Assembly (NCBI GenBank): GCA_910577185.1
Contig: CAJTLR010000002.1
Location: 44,539-108,538 of the forward strand
DNA length: 64,000 bases
From: an uncultured Acetatifactor sp.
GTDB taxonomy: Bacteria; Bacillota; Clostridia; Lachnospirales; Lachnospiraceae
Direction: 5' to 3'
Shown: positions 34,468-43,004 of the stretch, one piece after another
How positions within the stretch are numbered: position 1 is the first letter of the stretch
Layout: the number at the start of each line of letters is the position of its first letter
Made by a program: the position numbers and the translations under genes
Notes under the pieces: generated by a model
The model's input: the letters and a program-made list of their open reading frames with translations, nothing else
Database searches by the model: none
What the model was told of the DNA's origin: nothing

Positions 34468-35340
34468 TTAACCCTTTACTGCACCTGACACACCTTCCAC
34501 ATAGCAGCTCTGGGAAAGCAGGAATACAATGGCTATGGGAATGGAAATCAGCACACAGCCCGCATAGAACTGGGTATAATAGTAATCCACATACTCCTTC
34601 TCCAGCATGGTCCACAGCCCTATGGCAATGGTATAATACTTTGTGTCATTGCCCATGATAACCTTTGCAAAAATGTAGTCCACCCAGGGACCCATGAAAG
34701 CGGTCAGCAGGGTATATGTGATAATGGGCTTGGACAGAGGGATGGTAATCTTGGTAAAAGTATCCCACTTGGTGGCGCCATCGATGTAAGCGGCTTCGTC
34801 AATGGACCGGGAAATCGTGTCAAAGAATCCCTTTGCCATATAGAAGCCCAGACCCGAACCTCCCGCGTAGACCAGCACCAGGGACAGCTGCTTCAGCGTA
34901 CCCGTCTCCAGCAGACCCAGGCCTTTCAGGATGTAGTACACAGCGATCATGGACATGAAACCCGGGAACATTCCCAGAATCATGGCGATGTTCATGAAAT
35001 TCTTACGCATCTTAAAGCGCAGACGGCTCATGACATAGGAGACGCACAGCACGAAAAACGCGGACAGCAGGGTAGAGAAAATGGCGATGATCAGGGTGTT
35101 GAAAAACCATCTGGTGAAATCGATATTGGTGCCGCCCGTGATCTTGCTGTTGACACCCATAACCAGTTCCTTATAGTTGTTCAGGGTAAAGCCCTTGGGC
35201 CAGATATAGGTCTTATAGGAGCCGCCTTCCTCCCGGAATGAGGTCAGGATGACAAATAAAATCGGCAGTACCCAGATAATGCTTAATACCGTCAGCAGAA
35301 CATAGCAGGCAGCATTGGTAATCATTCTCTTTGTCTTCAT
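34468..35340 (-). CDS. malG: Maltodextrin-type ABC transporter permease, MalG-like
   Basis: 290 residues with six membrane helices; the inner-membrane partner of MalF in a carbohydrate uptake (CUT1) importer. The ATPase-contact EAA loop is visible as DEAAYIDGATKWDTFTKITIPLSKP. The N-terminal helix and the C-terminal VEGVSGAVKG ending match MalG/GanQ. The ATG overlaps the malF stop codon by one base (TAATG). No ATPase gene occurs in the locus, so a shared MsmX-type ATPase encoded elsewhere is expected to power it. Confidence 0.94.
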   Translation of the reverse strand: MKTKRMITNAACYVLLTVLSIIWVLPILFVILTSFREEGGSYKTYIWPKGFTLNNYKELVMGVNSKITGGTNIDFTRWFFNTLIIAIFSTLLSAFFVLCVSYVMSRLRFKMRKNFMNIAMILGMFPGFMSMIAVYYILKGLGLLETGTLKQLSLVLVYAGGSGLGFYMAKGFFDTISRSIDEAAYIDGATKWDTFTKITIPLSKPIITYTLLTAFMGPWVDYIFAKVIMGNDTKYYTIAIGLWTMLEKEYVDYYYTQFYAGCVLISIPIAIVFLLSQSCYVEGVSGAVKG

Positions 35341-36734
35341 TATTGGAACGCCCCCTCATCTTTATAAGCACCCGTACGGTGGTAGGTTAACAGTGACAGT
35401 GTGGCAAGAATAATAAATACCAGAATACCGATAACCGCTCCCAGATTATAGTCTTTCTGGGTTATGGTCAGCTTATACAGCCAGGTAACCAGCAAATCCG
35501 TCTTGCCCGCGTAATAATATTCCAGGGAGTCAGGACCGCCGCCCGACAACAGGAAAATAACGTTAAAGTTGTTGATGTTGCCCGTAAAGGAAGTGATCAG
35601 GTTGGGCGTCATCACGAACAGCATGTAGGGAAGTGTAATCTTCCGGAAAATGACAGGCGCGCTGGCCCCGTCGATTTTGGCCGCCTCATACAGGTCCGCA
35701 GGAATATTCTGCAGGATACCCGTGGTGGACAGCATGGTAAACGGCACACCGATCCAGATATTGATACATATAATGGTGATCTTCGCCAGCAGGGGATCCG
35801 TAAAGAAAGGTATGGACTCCGTGGCGCCGATGATACCGAAATCCCGCAGCAGGACATTCACCGGCCCGTTTGCGTTGAAAATAGTCCTCATGGTCAGCAG
35901 GGTCACGAACTGGGGCACTGCCACGGACAATACAAACATAAATCTCCAGAATCCCTTGCCTTTGGTGCCTTTGCGGTTGATCAGCAGGGCCAGCAGCAGT
36001 CCCAGTATGTAGCAGCTGACAGTAGCTGAAACCGCCCAGATCAGCGTCCAGCCCAGTACCGGCCAGAATGTGGTGGCCAGGGAACTGGAAGATGCGATCA
36101 GGGACTTAAAGTTTTCCAGTCCTACCCAGGAAAACAGAGTTCCGGGCGGCTGATGCTCATGGTCATAACTGGTAAACGCAATCAGAATCATGAATACCAA
36201 CGGCACAATGGTAAAGACAAGAATGCCGATGATGGGGAATGTCAGTAAAAGCGCATGCAGATTCTCTTCCTTCAGCGACCGGATGTCATCCCGGAAGGAG
36301 GGAATATGCTGCCCTTTTGTCTTACGTACCTGCGTACAGTAAGCGCTCTTGCCGGACATGCAGGCGATAAAAACGATTCCCGCAGTCAAAACAATGGTGA
36401 TTACCCCGTACAGCAGACACAGCATGGAATTATCTCCCAATGCGTACTCATAGATTCCCAGCGCTTCATTATACACCTGCCCCTGTTCCTTCGTACCGAG
36501 TGTGATAAAATCACCCAGGGACGAAATACCAAAGGAAATCATATAGACAAGATAAAGAATTTCCAGAGCCAGGAAAATCAGTCCCCTGACGATCTGCCTG
36601 TTCATTATGTTGCCAAGTCCAAAGACAATAAATGAAAGTTTTGTAATGGTATCGCCCTTTTTGAATACCTGTGAGACGCTCTCGTCCCTGGGCCTATCAT
36701 ATTTAAGCGAAGCTTTTTTCTTAAAAAGTCCCAT
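35340..36734 (-). CDS. malF: Maltodextrin-type ABC transporter permease, MalF-like, with N-terminal extension
   Basis: 464 residues. The core is a CUT1 permease with the EAA motif YEAAKIDGASAPVIFRKITLPYM. The first ~150 residues add two to three extra helices and a loop (NRQIVRGLIFLALEILYLVYMISFG, then DNSMLCLLYGVITIVLTAGIVF) before the first core helix, as in long-form MalF proteins of Bacillota. AGGAGG precedes the ATG. The upstream gap to malE holds stem-loops that would lower permease expression relative to the binding protein. Confidence 0.94.
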   Translation of the reverse strand: MGLFKKKASLKYDRPRDESVSQVFKKGDTITKLSFIVFGLGNIMNRQIVRGLIFLALEILYLVYMISFGISSLGDFITLGTKEQGQVYNEALGIYEYALGDNSMLCLLYGVITIVLTAGIVFIACMSGKSAYCTQVRKTKGQHIPSFRDDIRSLKEENLHALLLTFPIIGILVFTIVPLVFMILIAFTSYDHEHQPPGTLFSWVGLENFKSLIASSSSLATTFWPVLGWTLIWAVSATVSCYILGLLLALLINRKGTKGKGFWRFMFVLSVAVPQFVTLLTMRTIFNANGPVNVLLRDFGIIGATESIPFFTDPLLAKITIICINIWIGVPFTMLSTTGILQNIPADLYEAAKIDGASAPVIFRKITLPYMLFVMTPNLITSFTGNINNFNVIFLLSGGGPDSLEYYYAGKTDLLVTWLYKLTITQKDYNLGAVIGILVFIILATLSLLTYHRTGAYKDEGAFQ

Positions 36735-36811
36735 TGGAAACCTCCTGTTATTAGTTCCGCATCTTTTCTTTATATTTTTCTGTTCTGGGTTTGTATGGAA
36801 TGATTGTCGAA

Positions 36812-36888
36812 CAACGGAAACTCCGTTGGGAATCGCCGTTGTCAGGAATCATAACGGGGACGGCGCAAAGACTTACTGCCGTACCCCG
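36812..36888 (-). other. Stem-loops in the malE-malF intergenic gap
   Basis: CGGGGACGGC (36855-36864) pairs with GCCGTACCCCG (36878-36888) with one bulge. CAACGG (36812-36817) pairs with CCGTTG (36823-36828), and a second CCGTTGT copy follows at 36836. Such hairpins after a binding-protein gene usually protect its message and reduce read-through into the permease genes. Confidence 0.6.
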
Positions 36889-36911
36889 GTATGTACCAAA
36901 AAGGTCAGATA

Positions 36912-38256
36912 TTATTCAGCTATCATGGCAGCCACAAAGGCATCCAGCTTCTCCTGGGCGTTATCCTTGGTGATTTCCCCGCTTCTGATTTCGGTGGGGA
37001 TTGCACCTGCATAAGACCAGTATCTTGCGCTGAACACAGAGTTGGAAGGCTGTGCCACGCTGGCATTGTTGGACTCATTTACAAGTACGGTTGCAAGAGG
37101 ATCTGCCATAACCTTCTCGCTGGAACCTGCCGCTTTGTTGGCGGGAACCTGCTGGGACAGTTCATAGCGCAGAATCTGATTTGCCTCGTTGCCGATAAAT
37201 CCTGCAAACTGAACAGCGGCAACCATGTTCTTGGACTGTGCGTTCACACCGATTGCCTTGGAGCCGTAGAAGCCAAGCAGCTGATAATCGTTTCCATCGG
37301 GATTGAAGGTGGGGATAACAGCCATTCCCAGGTCATCGCCCAAAGCGGTGTGGTACAATTCATAATTCCAGCTTCCGTCGAACCATGCGCCCAGTCTGTG
37401 GCTCTCGATCAGCTCGCTTACGGTAATCTCGCCGTCATAAGCACATTTGGGATTGTTGATCAGGTCAATCAGGTAGTTTGTCACTGCCAGGCCCGTAGCG
37501 CTGTTCCAGTCCACGCCTGCAGCCAGGTCGTTTCCTTCCGGTCCGAAAATGCTGCAGCCTGCACCGTAGTAATAGCAGCCCAGTTTCCAGCCGCCTGCGG
37601 ATTCAAAGTAGAAGTTGTACACATCTTCAGCGGTTTCCTTGGCCATAATCTTCTCCAGGGATGTGATATCGGACTCATCCAGGAGAGTCTTGTCATAATA
37701 CATAAAGAAAGTATTGTGTGTGAAAGGAATTCCGTAAACCTTTCCATCCTGGGTTACGGTGTCCACAACAGATTCTGCTATTTCGTTCTTTACCATTGCC
37801 TCGGTCTCGCCGCCAAGCTGTGCGATGGCGCCGGCGTCCACCAGCTGGGGAAGCTGATCGCTTGCGAACAGGAATACGTCTGCCGCATTGCCCACATCCT
37901 TCAGCACCTCATCCTGGCACTTGTCCTCACCTACCACCTCGGTGGTCCAGGTGATCTTGTACTCCGGATGCTCTGCCTCAAAGGCTTTCTGCATCTGCTC
38001 CATGGCACCTGTGTCAATCTGGTTCTGGGGACACCATACCTTCAGGCTTACATCCTGTGTCTCACCGGAAGCCGCCCCCCCCTGATGACTCTTCCGCCTG
38101 GGATTCTCCTCCCTGGCCGGACTCCTGGGATTCTCCGCCCTGGCCGGACTCCTGGGATTCTCCTCCCTGGGAAGCAGGTGCATCTCCGTTTCCGCACCCG
38201 GTCAAAACCGTGGCAGCCATTGCCGCCAGTAACAATGTTACACAAAGCTTTTTCAT
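36912..38256 (-). CDS. malE: Maltodextrin-binding lipoprotein, MalE-like, frameshifted at a G8 tract
   Basis: The substrate-binding protein of the importer, anchored outside the cell. The ATG at 38256, after AAAGGAGGAG, begins a lipoprotein signal peptide (MKKLCVTLLLAAMAATVL, lipobox LTGC) and a linker of 9-residue GGESQESGQ repeats. That frame stops at 38062. The mature domain (VSLKVWCPQNQ, the INNPKCAYDGEITV region, FAGFIGNEANQILRYE) continues in another frame down to 36912. The frames join at a run of eight G on the coding strand (38082-38075). Seven G would give one intact ~447-residue protein. The mature part is otherwise open throughout, so this is either phase variation, slippage, or a sequencing error rather than decay. 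Confidence 0.88.
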
Positions 38257-38297
38257 TTGAAACTCCTCCTTTAGAAAAATTTTATGGTTTCTTTAAG

Positions 38298-38339
38298 TTT
38301 CGTTAGAATGAAAATATCATATTTTTAGAAATCCGTCAA
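38298..38339 (-). promoter_or_regulatory. malE promoter overlapped by a LacI-type operator
   Basis: On the minus strand: TTGACG (38339-38334), 17-bp spacer, TATTTT (38316-38311) with an extended TGA. The imperfect palindrome TTTCATTCTAACGAAA (38313-38298) overlaps the -10 box and start site. It is the natural target for the divergent LacI-family regulator. Confidence 0.65.
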
Positions 38340-38600
38340 CCATGACTTTGTGCACAATTATGGCGTTTTTAAGGGCTTTCTGTATTTTGTTATGCAATTT
38401 GCAGTGAAATACGAAATTATTGGCGAAACTTTCCGACGAAACATATTTTTTCTTTTTTCGTCCTGCCAAGGTTTTCCCCTCTGTCCCCAGGAAAGACAAT
38501 TTCGTTGTATTTGGGGGAAATCCGGATTTTTAATTCTTAAAAAGTTTATTTTTTATCTTTTTTCCGCCTTTCCTTCTTTGTCAAAGTTTCGCTGTCAGCC
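38340..38600. promoter_or_regulatory. malE/lacI divergent control region with repeated CGAAA half-sites
   Basis: No gene lies in 38257-38690. In this AT-rich stretch the pentamer CGAAA or its complement TTTCG recurs at 38298, 38412, 38424, 38437, 38456, 38500 and 38587. Two of the copies form CGAAAC-N7-CGAAAC. The density suggests several regulator sites or a looping repressor; inference from pattern. Confidence 0.4.
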
Positions 38601-38629
38601 TTGTTTTTTCAGCGGTATCTTGCTATAAT
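38601..38629 (+). promoter_or_regulatory. Promoter for the LacI-family regulator
   Basis: TTGTTT (38601-38606), 17-bp spacer, and a perfect TATAAT (38624-38629) with extended TGC. A TTTCG half-site lies just upstream at 38587, consistent with autoregulation. Confidence 0.7.
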
Positions 38630-38690
38630 CTTTTCAGAGGCCAATTAAGTTGTAGTAATTTTTCACAAAATTTTACGGGAGGTCGGGCAC

Positions 38691-39716
38691 ATGGCTACGA
38701 TAAACGACATTGCCGCAAGACTGGGAATATCTAAAAGCACTGTCTCCAAAGGGCTGAACAATGCCAGGGATGTCAGCGAGGAGATGCGCAAGCGGATTCT
38801 TGAGACCGCAGTGGAGATGGGCTATGTCAACAAACGCCAGCAGAAACGGGAAAAGACAATCTGTATCCTGATCGAAAACATGGAGTTCCATACGCCCAAC
38901 CAGTTTGGCCATGATCTGGTGCTTGGTTTTAAGCAGATGGCGGAACCCGCGGGCTGGACGGTGGACATCATTCCCATAGACATGGATTTCCAGCGCGGAA
39001 TCCCCTATGGTGTCTTTATGATGGAACACGGATACCAGGCCTCTTTCATCCTGGGACTGTCCCTGCTGGACCCCTGGATGCATGAGTTTCGTACTTCCCG
39101 GATTCCCACTGTTTTATACGACAATTATATTAAGGAGAATCCCTATATAGCCTCCGTGGGCTGCGACAGCCAGGAAGGCTTTGAACTGGCGGTGAAACAC
39201 CTCACCGGACTGGGGCATAAAAAAATAGGCCTGATCTCCGGCCCGCTGGAATCCCATATCCTGAAGGCCCGCTACAATGCCTATCTCCGCGCCATGGACA
39301 GATATGGTCTGGAAATCAACGAAAATTACATCGGTCTGGGCTATTTTGTGAATGATTCCACAAGAAAATACATTCCGAAGCTTTTGGACGAAGGCGTCAC
39401 TGCCATTCTCTTTTCCCATGATGTACGGGCCATTTCCGCCATCACGGAATGCGATGACAGGGGCATCCGCATCCCCGAGGACATCAGCATCGTAGGATTT
39501 GACGATCTGCCCATGACCAACCATACCCAGCCTTCCCTGACTACCATACGGCAGGACAGGATATCCCTGGGAAAATGCGGCTTCTATGCGCTGTCCTGTC
39601 TGCTGAACAATGTGCCCATAGGATCCATCCTTCTGCGCGCATCCCTTATCGTGAGAAATTCCACCGGGCCCGCCCCCCAGAGAAAGTCCGCAGCCGCGGT
39701 CAGGAAAGATCCCTGA
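38691..39716 (+). CDS. LacI-family transcriptional regulator of the alpha-glucan locus
   Basis: 341 residues: an N-terminal helix-turn-helix and hinge (ATINDIAARLGISKSTVSKGLNNARDVSEEMRKRILETAVEMGYV), then a periplasmic-binding-protein-like effector domain (HLTGLGHKKIGLISG, EDISIVGFDDLPMTNHTQPSLTTIRQD). GGGAGG stands 8 nt before the ATG. Divergent from malE, it likely represses malEFG and the enzyme genes in the absence of maltodextrin, in the manner of MalR. CGAAA-type half-sites occur in the shared control region and a palindrome sits at the alpha-amylase promoter at 48.9 kb. Confidence 0.93.
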   Translation: MATINDIAARLGISKSTVSKGLNNARDVSEEMRKRILETAVEMGYVNKRQQKREKTICILIENMEFHTPNQFGHDLVLGFKQMAEPAGWTVDIIPIDMDFQRGIPYGVFMMEHGYQASFILGLSLLDPWMHEFRTSRIPTVLYDNYIKENPYIASVGCDSQEGFELAVKHLTGLGHKKIGLISGPLESHILKARYNAYLRAMDRYGLEINENYIGLGYFVNDSTRKYIPKLLDEGVTAILFSHDVRAISAITECDDRGIRIPEDISIVGFDDLPMTNHTQPSLTTIRQDRISLGKCGFYALSCLLNNVPIGSILLRASLIVRNSTGPAPQRKSAAAVRKDP

Positions 39717-39727
39717 CTGCGGCTTTT
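39692..39727 (+). terminator. Terminator of the lacI-family gene
   Basis: AGCCGCGGTCAGG pairs with CCTGACTGCGGCT through one G-T pair, loop AAAGATC, then TTTT. The stem includes the end of the coding sequence. Confidence 0.85.
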
Positions 39728-39854
39728 ATGCACAGGGGCGCATAAGGAAAATTGTTGCTGACGCAACATGCGCCCCGCGCGGCGCGTAGTGGAGAAGAGC
39801 ATTCCTCTACTTGATTGCATAGGGGCGCGTAGTGGAGAAGGACTCTCCCCTACC
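39728..39854 (+). repeat. Structured dispersed repeat, copy A (89 nt plus partial second unit)
   Basis: 39728-39816 matches the reverse complement of 50614-50702 over the same length at about 80% identity. The unit folds as GGGGCGCAT/ATGCGCCCC closing around an AAGGAAA loop and a GTTGC-TGAC-GCAAC hairpin. A GTAGTGGA/TTCCTCTAC hairpin follows. At 39821-39853 a partial second unit repeats the GGGGCGCGTAGTGGAGAAG part with its own GTAG..CTAC stem. It lies between the lacI-family terminator and the helicase gene end. Confidence 0.8.
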
Positions 39855-39861
39855 CGGTCTT

Positions 39862-42800
39862 TTAATGTCTCACCGAGAAATAATTCATCAGAATTTCCTT
39901 GATATAGCTGTATCTTCTGGCATAGGAATTTTCCACCCGGATAACCTGCAGGCCGTATTTGCGGCAGATTTCCTGTTTTCTGCTGTCCTTGTCCTTCACC
40001 ACATCATCCCCGAAAGGTTCCTTCGCATCCAGCTCGATGGCCAGCACCGGCTTCTCCCCGTGATTTTGCTTTTCATATACCACGAAGTCAAACTGTCCGG
40101 AACGGAACAGGCCGTCTCCCCCATCCTGCTCCCCCAGAACCGCGGTGGTCTCCACTTCCTTCTTTATGGAAAAGCGGTTCTGGGACAGCCAGATATTTTC
40201 CAGCGCGTGGCTGAGATTCCCCAGGAACGCTTCCTCCGTGGCCGTGCTGAAGGGTTTTACCCCAAGGGCCCTGGAATTTGCCTTTTTCCCGGTAACCCTG
40301 GAATCCCCGTTTTTCTTTACATATTCCACCAGCTCAAAGAGATCGTCCTGCGCGTCTTTTTGGTGCAGCCTGGCAAGGTTCCCGGAGTCGGCCAGGACAA
40401 TCAGCCTGTCCCGTGCCCGGGAAGTGGCCACATTGATCAGCTCCTTGTTATTCTTCAGCCATTCATAGGTTCCCGCCCGGGTCTGGTCCGTAATGGCCGC
40501 CGAAAACAGCACCACGTCCTTCTCATCCCCCTGAAACGCATGCACGGTTCCGCAGGCCACATTCTGCAGCCGCGCTTTCTCCAGCGCATCCTCAATCAGT
40601 TTTCTCTGGTTTACAAAAGGCGTGATCACACCGATGCTCTTGTCCTGGTTTTCACGGGCATACCGGACAATCTGCTCCACCTCCTCCGGTGCGGTGTTCC
40701 TCATATTGCCGCTTCCGCTTTTCACATCCAGATACACCAGGGGATGTGTCTCCTGGCTCCGGGAACAGACCTGCAGTCTGGAATGATAATATTTCTGATT
40801 GTTGAACGCTATAATTTTACCGTTGCACCGGTAATGATTCCGCAGAAGGACTTCGTCGCTGACTGCGTCGCAGGCCAGGAACGTCTTGTAGATGGAATTT
40901 TTGCGATAGTCATATTCCTCCGCAACCTTATATTTTCTGCGCAGCTTCTGATTCGCGATCTCGTCCAGCAGAATCACCGGATTCAGCTGCTGGGGATCCC
41001 CCACCAGCATCAGGCTCTGCCCTCTTATCACAGGCACCAGGGAAACCGCCGTGTTGCACTGGCTGGCCTCATCCATGATCACCATGTCAAACATGGGAGC
41101 CGGCTCTCCCAGACGGTGGGCCGATATGCATGTGGTAATGATGACCGGAAAAATCTCCTGCAGTCTTTTCACATTTTCGGTTCTGCCCAGATACTTTGTG
41201 AATGCCCCCAGCTGCTCTTTTTCCTCTGTCTCGAACAAAATCTGCCGTAATTCCGAAAACTTTCTGTCTTCCAGTTTCTTCAGATATCTGGCGGATGTAT
41301 AATAAAGGTATTTCCGCAATTCTTCCGGTTCGTCGTCCAGCAGCGCAAAAGCCTCCCGGTCGGTTATGGTCCCCGCTTCCTCTATCCTGCGCTCCACCTG
41401 GCGCAGCTGGCGTCCCTGCAGGTCTGCCTGGAACGGAAGCATTTCCATGGAAAGCGGAATGCTGCCGTGATATTCCAGCAGGCGTCTGAGGGTTTCTTCC
41501 CGCTCTCTTAAGTCCAGCACTTCCTCATACTTTTTCAGCAGGCCGGAAAGCTCCCCTGCCCGCCGGGAACGGTCATTCTTTTTTCTGTCCAGCGTGCCCT
41601 CGAACACCGTGATGGACTGGACCTGGGCGTATATTGCCTTTATGTATGCCAGCGCCTCCTTCACCTTTTCCAGATTGCCCAGCCGCAGCACCGGAAAAGG
41701 GATTCTCTTATCCCGGTATTCCATGGCAGTAAGTTTCTCGAAGACCGTATTCACGGGATGATTGTTATAGGAAGTAAAAAGAACTGTCTTCTCATTGAAA
41801 AATGCCGTCACAATGGTGTTGATAATGGTATTGGTCTTGCCGGTGCCCGGCGGTCCCTGAATATATGCCAGCGGATATTTCATGGCATTGTGAATCGCCA
41901 GAAGCTGGTCCAGATTTACCCGCCGGTCCAGCAGCGCCAGCGGATAATTCTTTCTCCGGACAGGTCGGTCCAGCAGATCGCCGAAAAAAGCTTTCAGGGG
42001 CACTGTCACTTTGTTTTCAGCGTACATCCGGAGAATGGCCTGATATTCCGAGTGCAGGTCCAGTGCAATGTCCATCCCCAGCCCGATGATATAGGGCATG
42101 TCGTCCACCCCTGTGACCTGGCGGCTGTGCCGCATCACACAGTCCTTGATCTTTTCCTGGTTCTTTTCAAAATCCTGCAGCAGTTCAAATTCATCCGCAT
42201 CCAGATACCTGCGGATATTTTCCTTCGTCTCCCCATAACTGTATTCGGTGCAGATGGTGATATCGTCGTCAGGGCGCAGAAGACGGTTCTTCACATCCAG
42301 CTCCAGCTTCCTGTACGCCAGAACATACAGCCCCCTGGACGTGTATATGCTCAGGCAGTTCATTGCCAGCTGCTGAATGGTGAGTTTCCCACCCCTCCCG
42401 CTGTCCTCTTCTGTCTTCAGCCGGGTTTTTATCTGGAAATGTCTCACCACTTCCCGGAACTGCTCCTCATCAAGCTGATAGCCCTCCCCCCGGAAACTTT
42501 CCCGGTCCAGATAATGTATCAGCGCAAAATCCGAATAATAGGGCACGGTATCCATCTTGCTGCACATCTCCAGATAATTCAGAATCTTGAGATTTGCGGT
42601 GTTTTCGAATAAGCATTTGTATTTGTCTGGATTAACGTAGATATCCTGAACCAGTTCTTCATTCACCGGACAATAAGAACCCTCCACCACCCGGGAGGAC
42701 AAAATAGAATCAATATAGATAACATCATAGGACTCCATAGTGTACCTGCCAAGGTGCAGTCCGTCCACCGCAAGAGTCCGCTTCTCTGGGTTCAGGTTCC

Positions 42801-42909
42801 TGATGCCGATCCAGTATTTCGTGGTCTGCCCTTCCCTGTTGCGATACTCTATTTTCAGCCATTTCCCTTCGTGTATGGCCCTGAAAATATCATGGCACAC
42901 ATGATCCAT
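39862..42909 (-). CDS. Large fusion: N-terminal WYL-like region, SF1 (UPF1-like) helicase, C-terminal nuclease-like domain
   Basis: About 1015 residues. Residues ~15-75 (WLKIEYRNREGQTTKYWIGIRNLNPEKRTLAVDG.. YDVIYIDSI) resemble a WYL-type ligand-binding domain. The helicase core has Walker A PLAYIQGPPGTGKTNTII (near residue 360), a long coiled insert, motif II MVIMDEASQCNTA, motif III LMLVGDPQQLNPV, and motifs V/VI VHAFQGDEKDVVLFS and NVATSRARDRLIVLA. The last ~130 residues (SGQFDFVVYEKQ, VLAIELDAKEPFGDDVVKDKDSRKQEICRKYGLQVIRVEN) resemble DUF2726/PD-(D/E)xK nucleases. WYL, helicase and nuclease together are typical of phage-defence proteins; that role is inferred. The ATG at 42909 is chosen; a TTG 54 nt upstream is the alternative. 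Confidence 0.85.
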   Translation of the reverse strand: MDHVCHDIFRAIHEGKWLKIEYRNREGQTTKYWIGIRNLNPEKRTLAVDGLHLGRYTMESYDVIYIDSILSSRVVEGSYCPVNEELVQDIYVNPDKYKCLFENTANLKILNYLEMCSKMDTVPYYSDFALIHYLDRESFRGEGYQLDEEQFREVVRHFQIKTRLKTEEDSGRGGKLTIQQLAMNCLSIYTSRGLYVLAYRKLELDVKNRLLRPDDDITICTEYSYGETKENIRRYLDADEFELLQDFEKNQEKIKDCVMRHSRQVTGVDDMPYIIGLGMDIALDLHSEYQAILRMYAENKVTVPLKAFFGDLLDRPVRRKNYPLALLDRRVNLDQLLAIHNAMKYPLAYIQGPPGTGKTNTIINTIVTAFFNEKTVLFTSYNNHPVNTVFEKLTAMEYRDKRIPFPVLRLGNLEKVKEALAYIKAIYAQVQSITVFEGTLDRKKNDRSRRAGELSGLLKKYEEVLDLREREETLRRLLEYHGSIPLSMEMLPFQADLQGRQLRQVERRIEEAGTITDREAFALLDDEPEELRKYLYYTSARYLKKLEDRKFSELRQILFETEEKEQLGAFTKYLGRTENVKRLQEIFPVIITTCISAHRLGEPAPMFDMVIMDEASQCNTAVSLVPVIRGQSLMLVGDPQQLNPVILLDEIANQKLRRKYKVAEEYDYRKNSIYKTFLACDAVSDEVLLRNHYRCNGKIIAFNNQKYYHSRLQVCSRSQETHPLVYLDVKSGSGNMRNTAPEEVEQIVRYARENQDKSIGVITPFVNQRKLIEDALEKARLQNVACGTVHAFQGDEKDVVLFSAAITDQTRAGTYEWLKNNKELINVATSRARDRLIVLADSGNLARLHQKDAQDDLFELVEYVKKNGDSRVTGKKANSRALGVKPFSTATEEAFLGNLSHALENIWLSQNRFSIKKEVETTAVLGEQDGGDGLFRSGQFDFVVYEKQNHGEKPVLAIELDAKEPFGDDVVKDKDSRKQEICRKYGLQVIRVENSYARRYSYIKEILMNYFSVRH

Positions 42910-43004
42910 TTCAACCCGAATCCCCCCAAAGTATTCCCTCTGTGTCTTCCCGGCACCTGCCAAAAGCGGTTCCGGTCACATCCCGGCCCGCTCCGGCATC
43001 CGGC

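Noticed and set aside
38075..38082. Calling malE a decayed pseudogene
   Set aside because: The mature frame of 400 codons is intact and the promoter and ribosome site are good. A single-base change at a homopolymer does not indicate decay.
36891..38306. A 471-codon plus-strand ORF across malE
   Set aside because: It is antisense to MalE. The protein has no recognisable fold or signal and its start lies inside the malE-malF hairpin region.
42961..42963. TTG as the helicase start (giving an N-terminus that looks like a GxGKT loop)
   Set aside because: The resemblance is accidental. The real Walker A is near residue 360 and the ATG at 42909 begins the conserved region.
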